Shown: positions 38,775 through 45,613 of the stretch, piece by piece
Layout of the letters: each line of letters opens with the position of its first letter
Position numbering within the stretch: the stretch's first letter is position 1
Assembly: GCA_032027085.1 (NCBI GenBank)
Contig: JAVSMS010000001.1
Location: forward strand, 2,634,309-2,682,563
DNA length: 48,255 bases
Source of the DNA: Pseudorhodoplanes sp.
Lineage (GTDB): Bacteria; Pseudomonadota; Alphaproteobacteria; Rhizobiales; Xanthobacteraceae
Direction: 5' to 3'
Position numbers and translations under genes: made by a program
Notes under the pieces: generated by a model
Database searches by the model: none
What the model saw: the letters and a program-made list of their open reading frames with translations, nothing else
Told to the model about the DNA's origin: nothing

Positions 38775-39335
38775 TCAGACCCGCTTACGGCCTGTGACCA
38801 TCGATTTCACCAGATTTTCGCTATGCTCGAAACTGGCGACGATTACCCCAAGCACATGCACGATCACGAGCCCGAGAGTGAGGTTGGCGCAAACTTCGTG
38901 AACCTCCTCAATCCACTTGGCACCCCAGAAGGCATCTGTCGTCATCGCGTAGCCAGTTACGCAGGTTCCCCCTAGCATGGCGAGAAGCGCGACGACCATG
39001 GCACCGCCGGCAGGATTGTGCCCGAGGTAGCGTGGTGCCCGGAGCATGGCAATGTCGCGCAAATAGGCGAGAATGTCGCGCGGCGGCCGGACGAAGCTTG
39101 AAAATCGCGCGTGTTGCGGTCCGACGAAGCCCCAGGCAAGGCGGAGTGCGATAAGACCTACAATGACATAGCCGGCGGCGATGTGAAGGCGCTCGATCTC
39201 ATCGCCGGTCGCGTAGGCCACCAGAAACAGTATCGCGAGCGACCAGTGAAAAACCCGGATGAAGGGGTCCCAGACCTTGACCGTCGCCGGCGGCGTCGCG
39301 CCGCCGGCTTCGATCGTTTCGTTGATCATGCTCAT
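38775..39335 (-). CDS. Cytochrome b561-type membrane protein
   Basis: A 186-residue integral membrane haem protein with four to five helices. Candidate haem ligands are His in VFHWSLAILFLVAYATG, RLHIAAGYVIVGLIALRLAW, QHARFSSF, and the HEVCANLTLGLVIVHVLGV helix, arranged as in the b561 domain that shuttles electrons between quinol or cytosolic donors and a periplasmic partner. ATG 39335 (MSMINETIEAG) follows the stop of the upstream PepSY gene by 5 nt, so the two form an operon; a second ATG two codons later is possible. The association with PepSY and a two-component pair suggests a regulated envelope electron-transfer protein, which is inference. Confidence 0.88.
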   Translation of the reverse strand: MSMINETIEAGGATPPATVKVWDPFIRVFHWSLAILFLVAYATGDEIERLHIAAGYVIVGLIALRLAWGFVGPQHARFSSFVRPPRDILAYLRDIAMLRAPRYLGHNPAGGAMVVALLAMLGGTCVTGYAMTTDAFWGAKWIEEVHEVCANLTLGLVIVHVLGVIVASFEHSENLVKSMVTGRKRV

Positions 39336-39340
39336 GGTTG

Positions 39341-39616
39341 TCAGAGCTGGCCAACGATCTGGCCGCTGGTCGGATCGACAAACAGCTCGACGCGATTGCC
39401 GGTCTTGTCGATGGTATAGAGTTCGCCACAGGCTTTCTTCAGCTTGGCCTTCTGCACCTTGTAACCTTGCGCTTCCACCTTGGCCTGCAGTTGCTGCAAG
39501 GGCAGCCACTGGCTTTCCGGAGCGGCGGTGCAGGGGCGCCCCAGGCTGCCGGCCTGGGCGGCGGTGGCGGCGCCGAGAACTGCCGCCAGGGCGGTGAGGA
39601 TGACGATCTTGCGCAT
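39341..39616 (-). CDS. Exported PepSY-domain protein (copy A)
   Basis: A 91-residue periplasmic protein. The signal peptide is MRKIVILTALAAVLGAATAAQA, and the mature part is one PepSY-like domain: helix WLPLQQLQAKVEAQGYKVQ, then strands KLKKACGELYTIDKTGN and VELFVDPTSGQIVGQL. Two cysteines (PCTAAPES and KKACGE) could form a disulfide or hold a redox group. GGGAGAC precedes the ATG. It is the first gene of the minus-strand operon with the cytochrome b561 gene. PepSY domains in other proteins act as inhibitors or chaperone-like covers; as stand-alone proteins their role is unknown. Confidence 0.85.
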   Translation of the reverse strand: MRKIVILTALAAVLGAATAAQAGSLGRPCTAAPESQWLPLQQLQAKVEAQGYKVQKAKLKKACGELYTIDKTGNRVELFVDPTSGQIVGQL

Positions 39617-39684
39617 GGGGGTCTCCCGAAATTTGCCCGGCTGCACCATGCAGCGGGCGATGGCGGGAGATTGCCCAAACGGCG

Positions 39685-39723
39685 CTGACGGCTGTCTGTT
39701 GATCCATGTCAGCAAACTGTCAG
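39685..39723. promoter_or_regulatory. Phased half-sites in the divergent PepSY promoter (probable response-regulator operator)
   Basis: TGTCAG occurs at 39707 and 39718, exactly 11 bp apart. Related CTGACG and CTGTTG hexamers continue the same 11-bp register upstream at 39685 and 39696. One-turn direct repeats of this sort are the standard target of OmpR/PhoP-type response regulators, and one is encoded directly downstream. The element lies in the 163-nt gap between the two divergent PepSY genes. Confidence 0.6.
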
Positions 39724-39779
39724 GTCGGCTGTGGCAATTTTAAACGACAATTCCAAACAGAACTATTGGTAGAGCCGCG

Positions 39780-40085
39780 ATGTCTTGGCGTTACTTGGAA
39801 CTGTGCTCGCTCGCCCTGACGGCAGTATTGCTGGCGGCAGGGCCGGCGGCCGCGCGCGATCACGATGCGGTTCGCCGCGCCGTCGAGACCGGCGAAATCC
39901 GCTCGCTCAGCGACATTCTCGATCATCTCCGCGGCAAGCTGCCGGGCGAGATCGTCGGCGTCGAGGTCGACCGCAAGGATGCCCGCTGGTTCTACGAATT
40001 CCGTGCCGTGGATGGCAAAGGGCGCGTCTTTGAAGTCTATGTCGACGCGCGCAGCGGCGAGATCGAGCGCGTGAAGGAGAAATGA
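39780..40085 (+). CDS. Exported PepSY-domain protein (copy B)
   Basis: A 101-residue protein with a signal peptide (WRYLELCSLALTAVLLAAGPAAA) and a single PepSY domain: helix IRSLSDILDHLRGKLPGEIV, then VGVEVDRKDARWFYEFRAVD and VFEVYVDARSGEIERVKEK, the closing strand with the typical D-A-x-S-G-E-I turn. It has no cysteine in the mature part, unlike copy A. The stop overlaps the ATG of the response regulator (ATGA), giving translational coupling in a PepSY-regulator-kinase operon. Its order in front of the kinase suggests it could feed into or restrain signal perception. Confidence 0.88.
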   Translation: MSWRYLELCSLALTAVLLAAGPAAARDHDAVRRAVETGEIRSLSDILDHLRGKLPGEIVGVEVDRKDARWFYEFRAVDGKGRVFEVYVDARSGEIERVKEK

Positions 40086-40750
40086 TGCGCGTGCTGCTCG
40101 TTGAGGACGACCGGCGGATTGCGGCGGATGTCGCCAGCGCGCTCGAAGCCTCAGGTTACGTCGTCGACACCGTCAGCGATGGAGAGGAGGCGTGGTTCCG
40201 CGGCGACACTGAGGACTACGGTGCCGTCATTCTCGATCTCGGGCTGCCCGGCATGGACGGTCTGGCGGTCCTCAAGCGGTGGCGCGCGAATGGACGGCGC
40301 ATGCCTGTCCTCATCCTGACGGCGCGCGGAAGCTGGGCCGAGCGGGTTGATGGAATCGATGCCGGCGCCGACGACTATCTGCCGAAACCATTTCGCATGG
40401 AGGAATTGCTGGCGCGGCTGCGTTCGATCGTGCGCCGATCCGCCGGACATGCGTCGTCGGTGATTGCAACGGGAGACATCACGCTCGACGAGCGGCAGAT
40501 GAAGGTGAGCCTGCGCGGTGTGCCGATCGCGCTGTCTCCTCTCGAGTACCGTCTGGTCGCCTACCTCCTTCACCACCGCGGTCGCGTCGTCTCGCAGCAT
40601 GAGCTGGACGAGAATGTCTACGGGCACGGCGAGGAGCATGATTCGAATGCGCTCGAAGTTCTGGTCGGCCGTGTGCGCAGGAAGCTGGGGAGCAACATCA
40701 TCGAGACGCGCCGCGGATTTGGCTACATGGTGCCGGAGGCGCGAGAATGA
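40082..40750 (+). CDS. Response regulator, OmpR/PhoB family
   Basis: A 222-residue transcription factor. The receiver domain has phosphoacceptor Asp52 in VILDLGLPGMDG, acidic pair at VEDD, Thr80 in ILTARGS and Lys102 in DYLPKPF. The C-terminal winged-helix DNA-binding domain (about residues 128-218) shows ITLDERQMKVSLRG, LSPLEYRLVAYLLHHRG and VGRVRRKLGSNIIETRRGFGYM. It probably binds the 11-bp-phased TGTCAG repeats flanking the operon. Two ATGs (40082 and 40085) overlap the stop of the PepSY gene; its own stop overlaps the kinase start (ATGA). Closest by sequence to the PhoP/QseB-like branch. Confidence 0.95.
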   Translation: MMRVLLVEDDRRIAADVASALEASGYVVDTVSDGEEAWFRGDTEDYGAVILDLGLPGMDGLAVLKRWRANGRRMPVLILTARGSWAERVDGIDAGADDYLPKPFRMEELLARLRSIVRRSAGHASSVIATGDITLDERQMKVSLRGVPIALSPLEYRLVAYLLHHRGRVVSQHELDENVYGHGEEHDSNALEVLVGRVRRKLGSNIIETRRGFGYMVPEARE

Positions 40751-42162
40751 GCTGGGGGTCGCTGCGACTGCGCCTTGTGGCCGGTGGCATCGCCGCGATC
40801 CTGCTCGCGCTCACCATCGCCGGTGCCGGGCTGACTTTGCTGTTCGAGCGCCATGTCACCCGCACACTTGCCGACGACCTCGACGTTCATCTCAAACAAT
40901 TGCTCGCCGGCATCGACGTAAACGCCAACGAGCAGCTTGAGATCACGCGTCCGCCGGTCGATCCGCGCTTTGCCAACCCGCTCTCCGGATTGTATTGGCA
41001 AGTCTCTGATGAACGTGGCGACATGCTGCGCTCGCGGTCGCTGTGGGATACGACGATGGCATTGCCCCTCGACGATCCCGGGCCGGGCGAAGTGCATCAC
41101 CACGAGACCGCCGGCCCCGGCGGCAGCCGCATGTTGGTTGCGGAGCGGGTGATCAAACTTGTGATCAGCGGGCGGGAGGTGCGCGTCCGCGTTGCGGTGG
41201 CGGCCGATCTCGCGCGGATTTCGACCGCCGCTGCGGCTTTCGCAAAAGACCTGATCGTCGCCCTCGCCGTGCTTGGAGTCGTGCTCGCGGCCGCCACCTC
41301 GATTCAGGTCGGCCTCGGTCTGCGGCCGCTCGATCTCTTGCGCCGTGGAATAGCCGACATCAGGGCGGGGCGCAGCCGTCATCTGCCGGCGGCGGTGCCG
41401 GCGGAGGTGCGGCCACTTGTCGAGGAGGTCAATGCGCTGCTCGACGCTCAGGAACGGGAGATGGAGAGCTCACGCAGCCGTGCCGCCGATCTTGCGCATG
41501 GACTGAAGACCCCGCTCGCGGCGCTCGTCACCGACGCCGCCCGCTTGCACGCGCGCGGCGAGCACGCGATCGCGGAAGATATCGAGGCGGTCGGCGATGC
41601 GATGAGCCGCCATGTTGACCGCGAACTGGCCCGCGCGCGCGTCTCCATTGGTCTGCGGCGCGGCCTGCGCGAGGTCACCGAGCTGGCGCCGCTTGTGCGC
41701 TCGCTGGCCGAGACTCTGGCGCGCACGCCTGCGGGCATGCGGATCGCGTTCGAACTGCAAATCCCTGAGGACATGCGCGTTCCCTTCGAGCGGACCGATC
41801 TCGCGGAAGTGCTCGGTAATGTACTGGAAAATGCAGCGCGCCATGCCGCCACACGCGTCCGGATCGCCGCCAATATGGATCAAGACAACCCCTCGATCAC
41901 CATCGAGGACGATGGCGAGGGAATCGCGCCGGCCCTGTTGCCGCGCGTGCTGGAACGCGGCGTGCGGCTCGACCAGCGCGGGAAAGGCGCGGGTCTCGGG
42001 CTTGCCATCGTTCAGGATGTTCTTGACGCTTACGGGTGGCGGCTCGATCTGACGCGCTCCGAACTCGGCGGCCTCAAGGCGACGATTACACGGAAAGCCG
42101 CACCAGGCCCGCGCGCGGCAACGTCCACCGCCCCGGTCCCCGCCTCGCTAACCGGCACCTGA
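40747..42162 (+). CDS. Sensor histidine kinase, PhoQ/EnvZ-like
   Basis: A 471-residue inner-membrane kinase: helix 1 about residues 8-32, periplasmic sensor region about 33-165, helix 2 about 168-190, HAMP-like linker, then the dimerisation/phosphoacceptor segment with His251 in AADLAHGLKTPLAAL and an ATPase domain with N-box NVLENAARHA, G1 DDGEGI and G2 GKGAGLGLAI. The sensor region contains GEVHHHET (about 115-121), a histidine cluster that could bind a metal ion; this is inference. It phosphorylates the adjacent regulator, with overlapping start and stop codons. Its stop overlaps the second phased operator. Confidence 0.94.
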   Translation: MSWGSLRLRLVAGGIAAILLALTIAGAGLTLLFERHVTRTLADDLDVHLKQLLAGIDVNANEQLEITRPPVDPRFANPLSGLYWQVSDERGDMLRSRSLWDTTMALPLDDPGPGEVHHHETAGPGGSRMLVAERVIKLVISGREVRVRVAVAADLARISTAAAAFAKDLIVALAVLGVVLAAATSIQVGLGLRPLDLLRRGIADIRAGRSRHLPAAVPAEVRPLVEEVNALLDAQEREMESSRSRAADLAHGLKTPLAALVTDAARLHARGEHAIAEDIEAVGDAMSRHVDRELARARVSIGLRRGLREVTELAPLVRSLAETLARTPAGMRIAFELQIPEDMRVPFERTDLAEVLGNVLENAARHAATRVRIAANMDQDNPSITIEDDGEGIAPALLPRVLERGVRLDQRGKGAGLGLAIVQDVLDAYGWRLDLTRSELGGLKATITRKAAPGPRAATSTAPVPASLTGT

Positions 42163-42200
42163 CAATTCGCTGACGCGTGCCGTCAGCGGCCCGACTGACA
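42159..42200. promoter_or_regulatory. Second set of phased half-sites before PepSY copy C
   Basis: CTGACA (42159), CTGACG (42170) and CGTCAG (42181) repeat at exactly 11-bp steps, and a further CTGACA lies at 42195. The first two are the reverse complement of the TGTCAG-N5-TGTCAG pair at 39707-39723. The array overlaps the kinase stop and ends about 8 nt before a -10-like TATGAA at 42209, placing it for activation of the next gene. Confidence 0.6.
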
Positions 42201-42257
42201 TTCCGGCGTATGAAACCGGACAAGCGGCGATCGCCGCTCAGCAACGGGAGAAAGACA

Positions 42258-42545
42258 ATGCGTAAGTTTGCAATCCTGGCGGCGGCCGCCGCACTCGCCA
42301 TCGCAGCCGGACAGGCGTCAGCCGGCGAGGACAAGCACGCCGGCGAGTCCGATCTGCGAAGGCCGGCGATATCGATCGAGGCGATGAAACAGAAAATCAG
42401 CGCTCTCGGTTACGACGTCCGACGCATCAAGGTCGACGACGGGCTTTTCAAGGTGTGGCTCGTTGAGCGCCAGTTTGGCGGCGAAGTGAAGGCGAAGTTC
42501 AGCGCACAGAGCGGCGAGCTTACCAAGGCGCGGCTCGCACACTGA
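42258..42545 (+). CDS. Exported PepSY-domain protein (copy C)
   Basis: A 95-residue protein with a signal peptide (MRKFAILAAAAALAIAAGQASA) and one PepSY domain: ISIEAMKQKISALGYDVRRI, VDDGLFKVWLVERQFGGEV and FSAQSGELTKARLAH. The mature region starts with an acidic/basic GEDKHAGESDLRR linker. GGGAGA lies 7 nt before the ATG. It has its own promoter region containing the phased CTGACA motifs, although read-through from the kinase gene is also possible. The three PepSY proteins at this locus are only distantly alike, so they probably diverged in role rather than being recent duplicates. Confidence 0.88.
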   Translation: MRKFAILAAAAALAIAAGQASAGEDKHAGESDLRRPAISIEAMKQKISALGYDVRRIKVDDGLFKVWLVERQFGGEVKAKFSAQSGELTKARLAH

Positions 42546-42586
42546 CGCGATTGGGCTCACTGACTATTGCGGCGGCGGGGCGTATA

Positions 42587-43921
42587 TCACTCCGCTGCTG
42601 CAAGTTGCCGCTTCTTGCGTACGAAGCCGAGCAGCGGAATGCCGGCGAGCAGCACAGCGATGCCGACGAGCGCGCCATAGCCGGTATAGACCAGGCTCGC
42701 GTAGAGCAGATAGGCGCAGACGGCGCAGAAGAGGAGCGGCACCACGGGATAGAGAGGCACCTGGAAGGGGCGCTCGCGTTGCGGATCGCGCCGGCGCAGC
42801 ACGAACAGCGACAGGCCGACCAGCAGCAGGAAAAACCAGAAGACTGGTGCAGTATATTCCACCATGGCGGAAAAGCCTTCACGCGTCGTGGCGCCGAAAA
42901 GCACCAGGGCGAAGGCGATGATGCTTTGCGCGATGATCGCGTTGCGCGGATTGTTGCCTTTGGTGTTCCACAGCCGCAGCCGCTTGAGCTGCAAATCCTC
43001 GCCCAACGCATGATAGAGTCGCGCGCCGGTGAAGATCGAGGCGTTCATCGTCGATAAGGCGGCGCAGACCACGATCAGGCTGAGAATGATGGCGCCGGCC
43101 GGACCAAAGCCGACGCGCATGACCTCGGCGGCCACGGCGCTGCTCTTGCGCAGCCCGTCGAGACCCAGAACATGCAGATAGGCAAGGTTGATCAGCACAT
43201 AGAGCACGGTGACGACGGCGGTGCCGATCAACAGAATGCGGATCATGTCGCGCTTTACATTGCGCAGATCCGCGGACAGATAGGCCGCCTCGTTCCAGCC
43301 GCCATAGGTAAGCAGGATGAAGACCATGGCGAGGCCGACGGCGCCGATCTCGGGCGCCGACGATGCGGAGGCGGAGGCCACGCCGCCGCCATAGAGGAAG
43401 CCGACCACGGCGATGGCGGCCAGCGCTGCCGCTTCCAGGATCGTGAAGATGTTCTGCGCGGTCTTGCTCTGATAGGTGCCCGCCAGATTGATCAGCGTGA
43501 GAAAGAGCAGGGCAGCCGCGGCATAGATCGCCGGGCCATAATCGCCAAGCGCGTGCAACTGCTGGGCATAATCGCCGAGCACGAAAGCGACGGCAGCGAT
43601 GGCGCCGGTCTGGATGACCGTGGTGCGGGCCCAGGCGAACAGGAAACCGACCGGCTGGCCATAGGCCTTGCTAAGAAACGTGTATTCACCGCCGGTCGAT
43701 GGATAGGCCGCGGCAAGCTCGGCATAGACCAGCGCGCCGATCAGTGTCATCAGCCCGCCGACTGCCCAGACCGCGATAAAGACGGTTTCGCTGCCCACAT
43801 TGAGCGCCACCAGTTGCGGTGTCTTGAAGATGCCGATGCCGATGATGATGCCGACCATCATCAGCGCGCCGTCGGTGACCGAAAGGCTGGCGCGCGGAGC
43901 GCTGGATTGTTGTGTGCTCAT
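42587..43921 (-). CDS. APC-superfamily amino-acid/polyamine permease
   Basis: A 444-residue inner-membrane transporter with about 12 helices. The N-terminal family blocks are VTDGALMMVGIIIGIGIFKTP (unwound helix 1, with the substrate-binding G-x-G-I-x turn) and ALVYAELAAAYPSTGGEYTF, followed by FLFAWARTTVIQTGAIAAVAF and YGGWNEAAYLSADLRNVKRD. The frame is open 41 codons further upstream, but ATG 43921 (MSTQQSSAPRASLSV) gives the normal family beginning. Members exchange or import amino acids with protons. The specific substrate and regulation are unknown, and no operon partner is evident. Confidence 0.92.
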   Translation of the reverse strand: MSTQQSSAPRASLSVTDGALMMVGIIIGIGIFKTPQLVALNVGSETVFIAVWAVGGLMTLIGALVYAELAAAYPSTGGEYTFLSKAYGQPVGFLFAWARTTVIQTGAIAAVAFVLGDYAQQLHALGDYGPAIYAAAALLFLTLINLAGTYQSKTAQNIFTILEAAALAAIAVVGFLYGGGVASASASSAPEIGAVGLAMVFILLTYGGWNEAAYLSADLRNVKRDMIRILLIGTAVVTVLYVLINLAYLHVLGLDGLRKSSAVAAEVMRVGFGPAGAIILSLIVVCAALSTMNASIFTGARLYHALGEDLQLKRLRLWNTKGNNPRNAIIAQSIIAFALVLFGATTREGFSAMVEYTAPVFWFFLLLVGLSLFVLRRRDPQRERPFQVPLYPVVPLLFCAVCAYLLYASLVYTGYGALVGIAVLLAGIPLLGFVRKKRQLAAAE

Positions 43922-43980
43922 TATATCGAGGCGCTCCTGAAAGGGGCTGGCGGGTCGATTCGATCGCCCGAGATTGTCAC

Positions 43981-44054
43981 GGCCGGGTCTGTCCCGGCCA
44001 GCGCGATGAGGAGGACCGCGTCCCAGGCGGAACCCGCGGGACACGCCCGCGGGT
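43981..44054. repeat. Pair of GC-rich hairpins after the methyltransferase gene
   Basis: GGCCGGG-TCTGT-CCCGGCC (43981-43999) and ACCCGCGGG-ACACG-CCCGCGGGT (44032-44054) are perfect 7- and 9-bp stems. They lie just beyond the stop of the methyltransferase gene and before the permease start, both on the minus strand. The second can terminate the methyltransferase transcript without a T-tract; the sequence style matches dispersed repeats. Confidence 0.6.
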
Positions 44055-44091
44055 CACTACAGCAACGCGTTACGTGAAAGGGCAAACGCCG

Positions 44092-44865
44092 TCACGCCTT
44101 GCTGGCCTTCCAACCCGCGCCCTCGATCACATTGCCGTTCACCTTGCCGCGATAGGTTTTGCCATCGACGGTGAAGGTCAGTTCGGTGCCCTTGAGACGG
44201 CCGCCGGTCACCTGCACTTGCTTGCCGTTGATCTCCGCCTTGCCGCCGACCATCTGGTATTGCTGGGTGAGGCTGAGCGTCATTTTCGGCTCGCCCTCGA
44301 TCACCCATTTGCCTTCCACCTTGGCCGGCACAATCCAGAAGAAAATCTGTTTGCCGGAGACGACGTCCCTCTGATCCGGCTCCCAATCGCCCATGTCGAA
44401 GGCGTGCGAGACGATGCGCGTGCCAGGCTTCATGGTGTCGAGAATCTTCGGGCGCAGGCGCAGATTGATGTCGGTGAGGAGATACATCGCCATCACGTCG
44501 GCCTTGCTCAGGTCTTCCTCGAACAGGTTGGCGATCTTGAACTCGACCTTGTCGGTAACGCCGGCCTTTTTGGCGTTCTCGTTGGCTTCCTTGATGCGCA
44601 CCGGATTGATGTCGACGCCGTAGCCGCGGGCGCCGCGCTTGGCCGCCGACACCACCATGCGGCCGTCGCCGCAGCCGAAATCGATCATGAAATCGCCGGG
44701 CTTCACCTCGGCCATGTCCAGCATGCGGTCGACGACGTCTTGCGGGGTCGGAACATAAATGACGTCCAGCTTGGGCTCTTCCGCCAGTGCGGCGGAAGTC
44801 AGCAGGCCGGCGCCGAGGGCCAGCGCATAAAAAGCAGGGCGAAGTGATACAAGACCGGAAATCAT
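44092..44865 (-). CDS. Exported class I SAM-dependent methyltransferase-fold protein
   Basis: A 257-residue protein whose first about 28 residues are a signal peptide or anchor (RPAFYALALGAGLLTSAALA). It is followed by a methyltransferase core: TPQDVVDRMLDMAEVKPGD, motif I MIDFGCGDGRMVVSAAKRG (about 60-78), acidic motif II GYGVDINPVRI and the motif-IV-like region DVMAMYLLTDINLRLRPKI. After residue about 170 a beta-rich C-terminal domain (MTLSLTQQYQMVGGKAEING, then VDGKTYRGKVNGNVIEGAGW) replaces the usual end. GGGAG lies 7 nt before the ATG. SAM is not normally available in the periplasm, so localisation or cofactor is puzzling; alternatively the N-terminus is a membrane anchor with the domain facing the cytoplasm. 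Confidence 0.85.
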   Translation of the reverse strand: MISGLVSLRPAFYALALGAGLLTSAALAEEPKLDVIYVPTPQDVVDRMLDMAEVKPGDFMIDFGCGDGRMVVSAAKRGARGYGVDINPVRIKEANENAKKAGVTDKVEFKIANLFEEDLSKADVMAMYLLTDINLRLRPKILDTMKPGTRIVSHAFDMGDWEPDQRDVVSGKQIFFWIVPAKVEGKWVIEGEPKMTLSLTQQYQMVGGKAEINGKQVQVTGGRLKGTELTFTVDGKTYRGKVNGNVIEGAGWKASKA

Positions 44866-45050
44866 TATGGCGCTCCCAATTGATGATGCATTCCCATTCA
44901 GGCGTTTCCAGGCGGCAATTTCGGGCTGGCCTTATTCGGAACGGTTTTGGCAGCCTCAATTCCTACACCAGCAGGCTCGCTTCTATCCCACGTGCCATTC
45001 TGGAAGTTTTTGCGGCGGTCCGCGGATGGGAGGCCCGGTTCAGCCTCGGC

Positions 45051-45079
45051 TTGCCACTGGGGAGGGGAAAATATATAGG
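45051..45079 (+). promoter_or_regulatory. Promoter of tRNA-Val
   Basis: TTGCCA (45051-45056) and TATAGG (45074-45079) with a 17-nt spacer, ending 24 nt before the tRNA. An overlapping TATATA at 45072 is an alternative -10. Confidence 0.55.
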
Positions 45080-45103
45080 GGGCGCCTCACATCTGGCGAC
45101 GAT

Positions 45104-45178
45104 GGGCGCGTAGCTCAGCGGAAGAGCACTACCTTGACATGGTAGGGGTCACAGGTTCGATCCCTGTCGCGCCCACCA
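45104..45178 (+). tRNA. tRNA-Val (anticodon GAC)
   Basis: 75 nt including encoded CCA. Acceptor GGGCGCG pairs with CGCGCCC; the D arm is GCTC/GAGC; the anticodon arm CTACC-TTGACAT-GGTAG carries GAC, which reads GUC/GUU valine codons; the T arm is ACAGG-TTCGATC-CCTGT. The discriminator is A followed by CCA. The sparse, orphan-containing DNA begins directly after the 3' end, so the tRNA may serve as an integration site, but I see no second copy of its 3' end in this window. Confidence 0.97.
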
Positions 45179-45562
45179 TCGTTTCCGGGCCTTTTTCGAT
45201 GTGCCCCGGACCGGGATTCCGGTCCATCCCAAGCACATCCCAAGCAGTGACGTTTCGAGCGATTCGCGCGGTTTGGCTCTCCGATCCAGCGCACATTCCC
45301 GCTGTGCCAGACAGTCCAATCGTCGCGGTTGTCGTCGTCACCATGCTCACCAGGATGCCTTAAGCTGCGCCCGCGTCAACAGGCGAGGCTGACCGCCGCT
45401 GCTCCCCCGTTACTCCGAAGGTAACGCTCTGCATCGCGCAGGCCTTGCGCCCCGCGACATCGATTTGCTGCCGGTCGCGCACCGAACGCGCCCCGGGCAC
45501 CCGCCAAATCGCTTACCAAACCCACATTTTCCGTATCAGTATCAAAAACTCAAGAAATCTGA
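45179..45562. other. Non-coding stretch after tRNA-Val
   Basis: About 380 nt without a convincing gene. It contains short inexact direct repeats (TCCCAAGCA near 45227 and 45238) and GTTAC-N7-GTAAC near 45409-45425. No integrase fragment is recognisable. Confidence 0.45.
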
Positions 45563-45603
45563 TTGCATTCCGCCCGGTCTTAAGCCATATAATTGGCCCA
45601 ATT
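45563..45603 (+). promoter_or_regulatory. Promoter with overlapping palindrome before the orphan gene
   Basis: A consensus -10 TATAAT (45588-45593) follows TTGCAT (45563-45568, 19-nt spacer). A perfect palindrome AATTGG-C-CCAATT (45591-45603) overlaps the -10 and presumed start site, 10 nt before the ATG, a position suited to a repressor. Confidence 0.5.
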
Positions 45604-45613
45604 AGGCTTCCAC

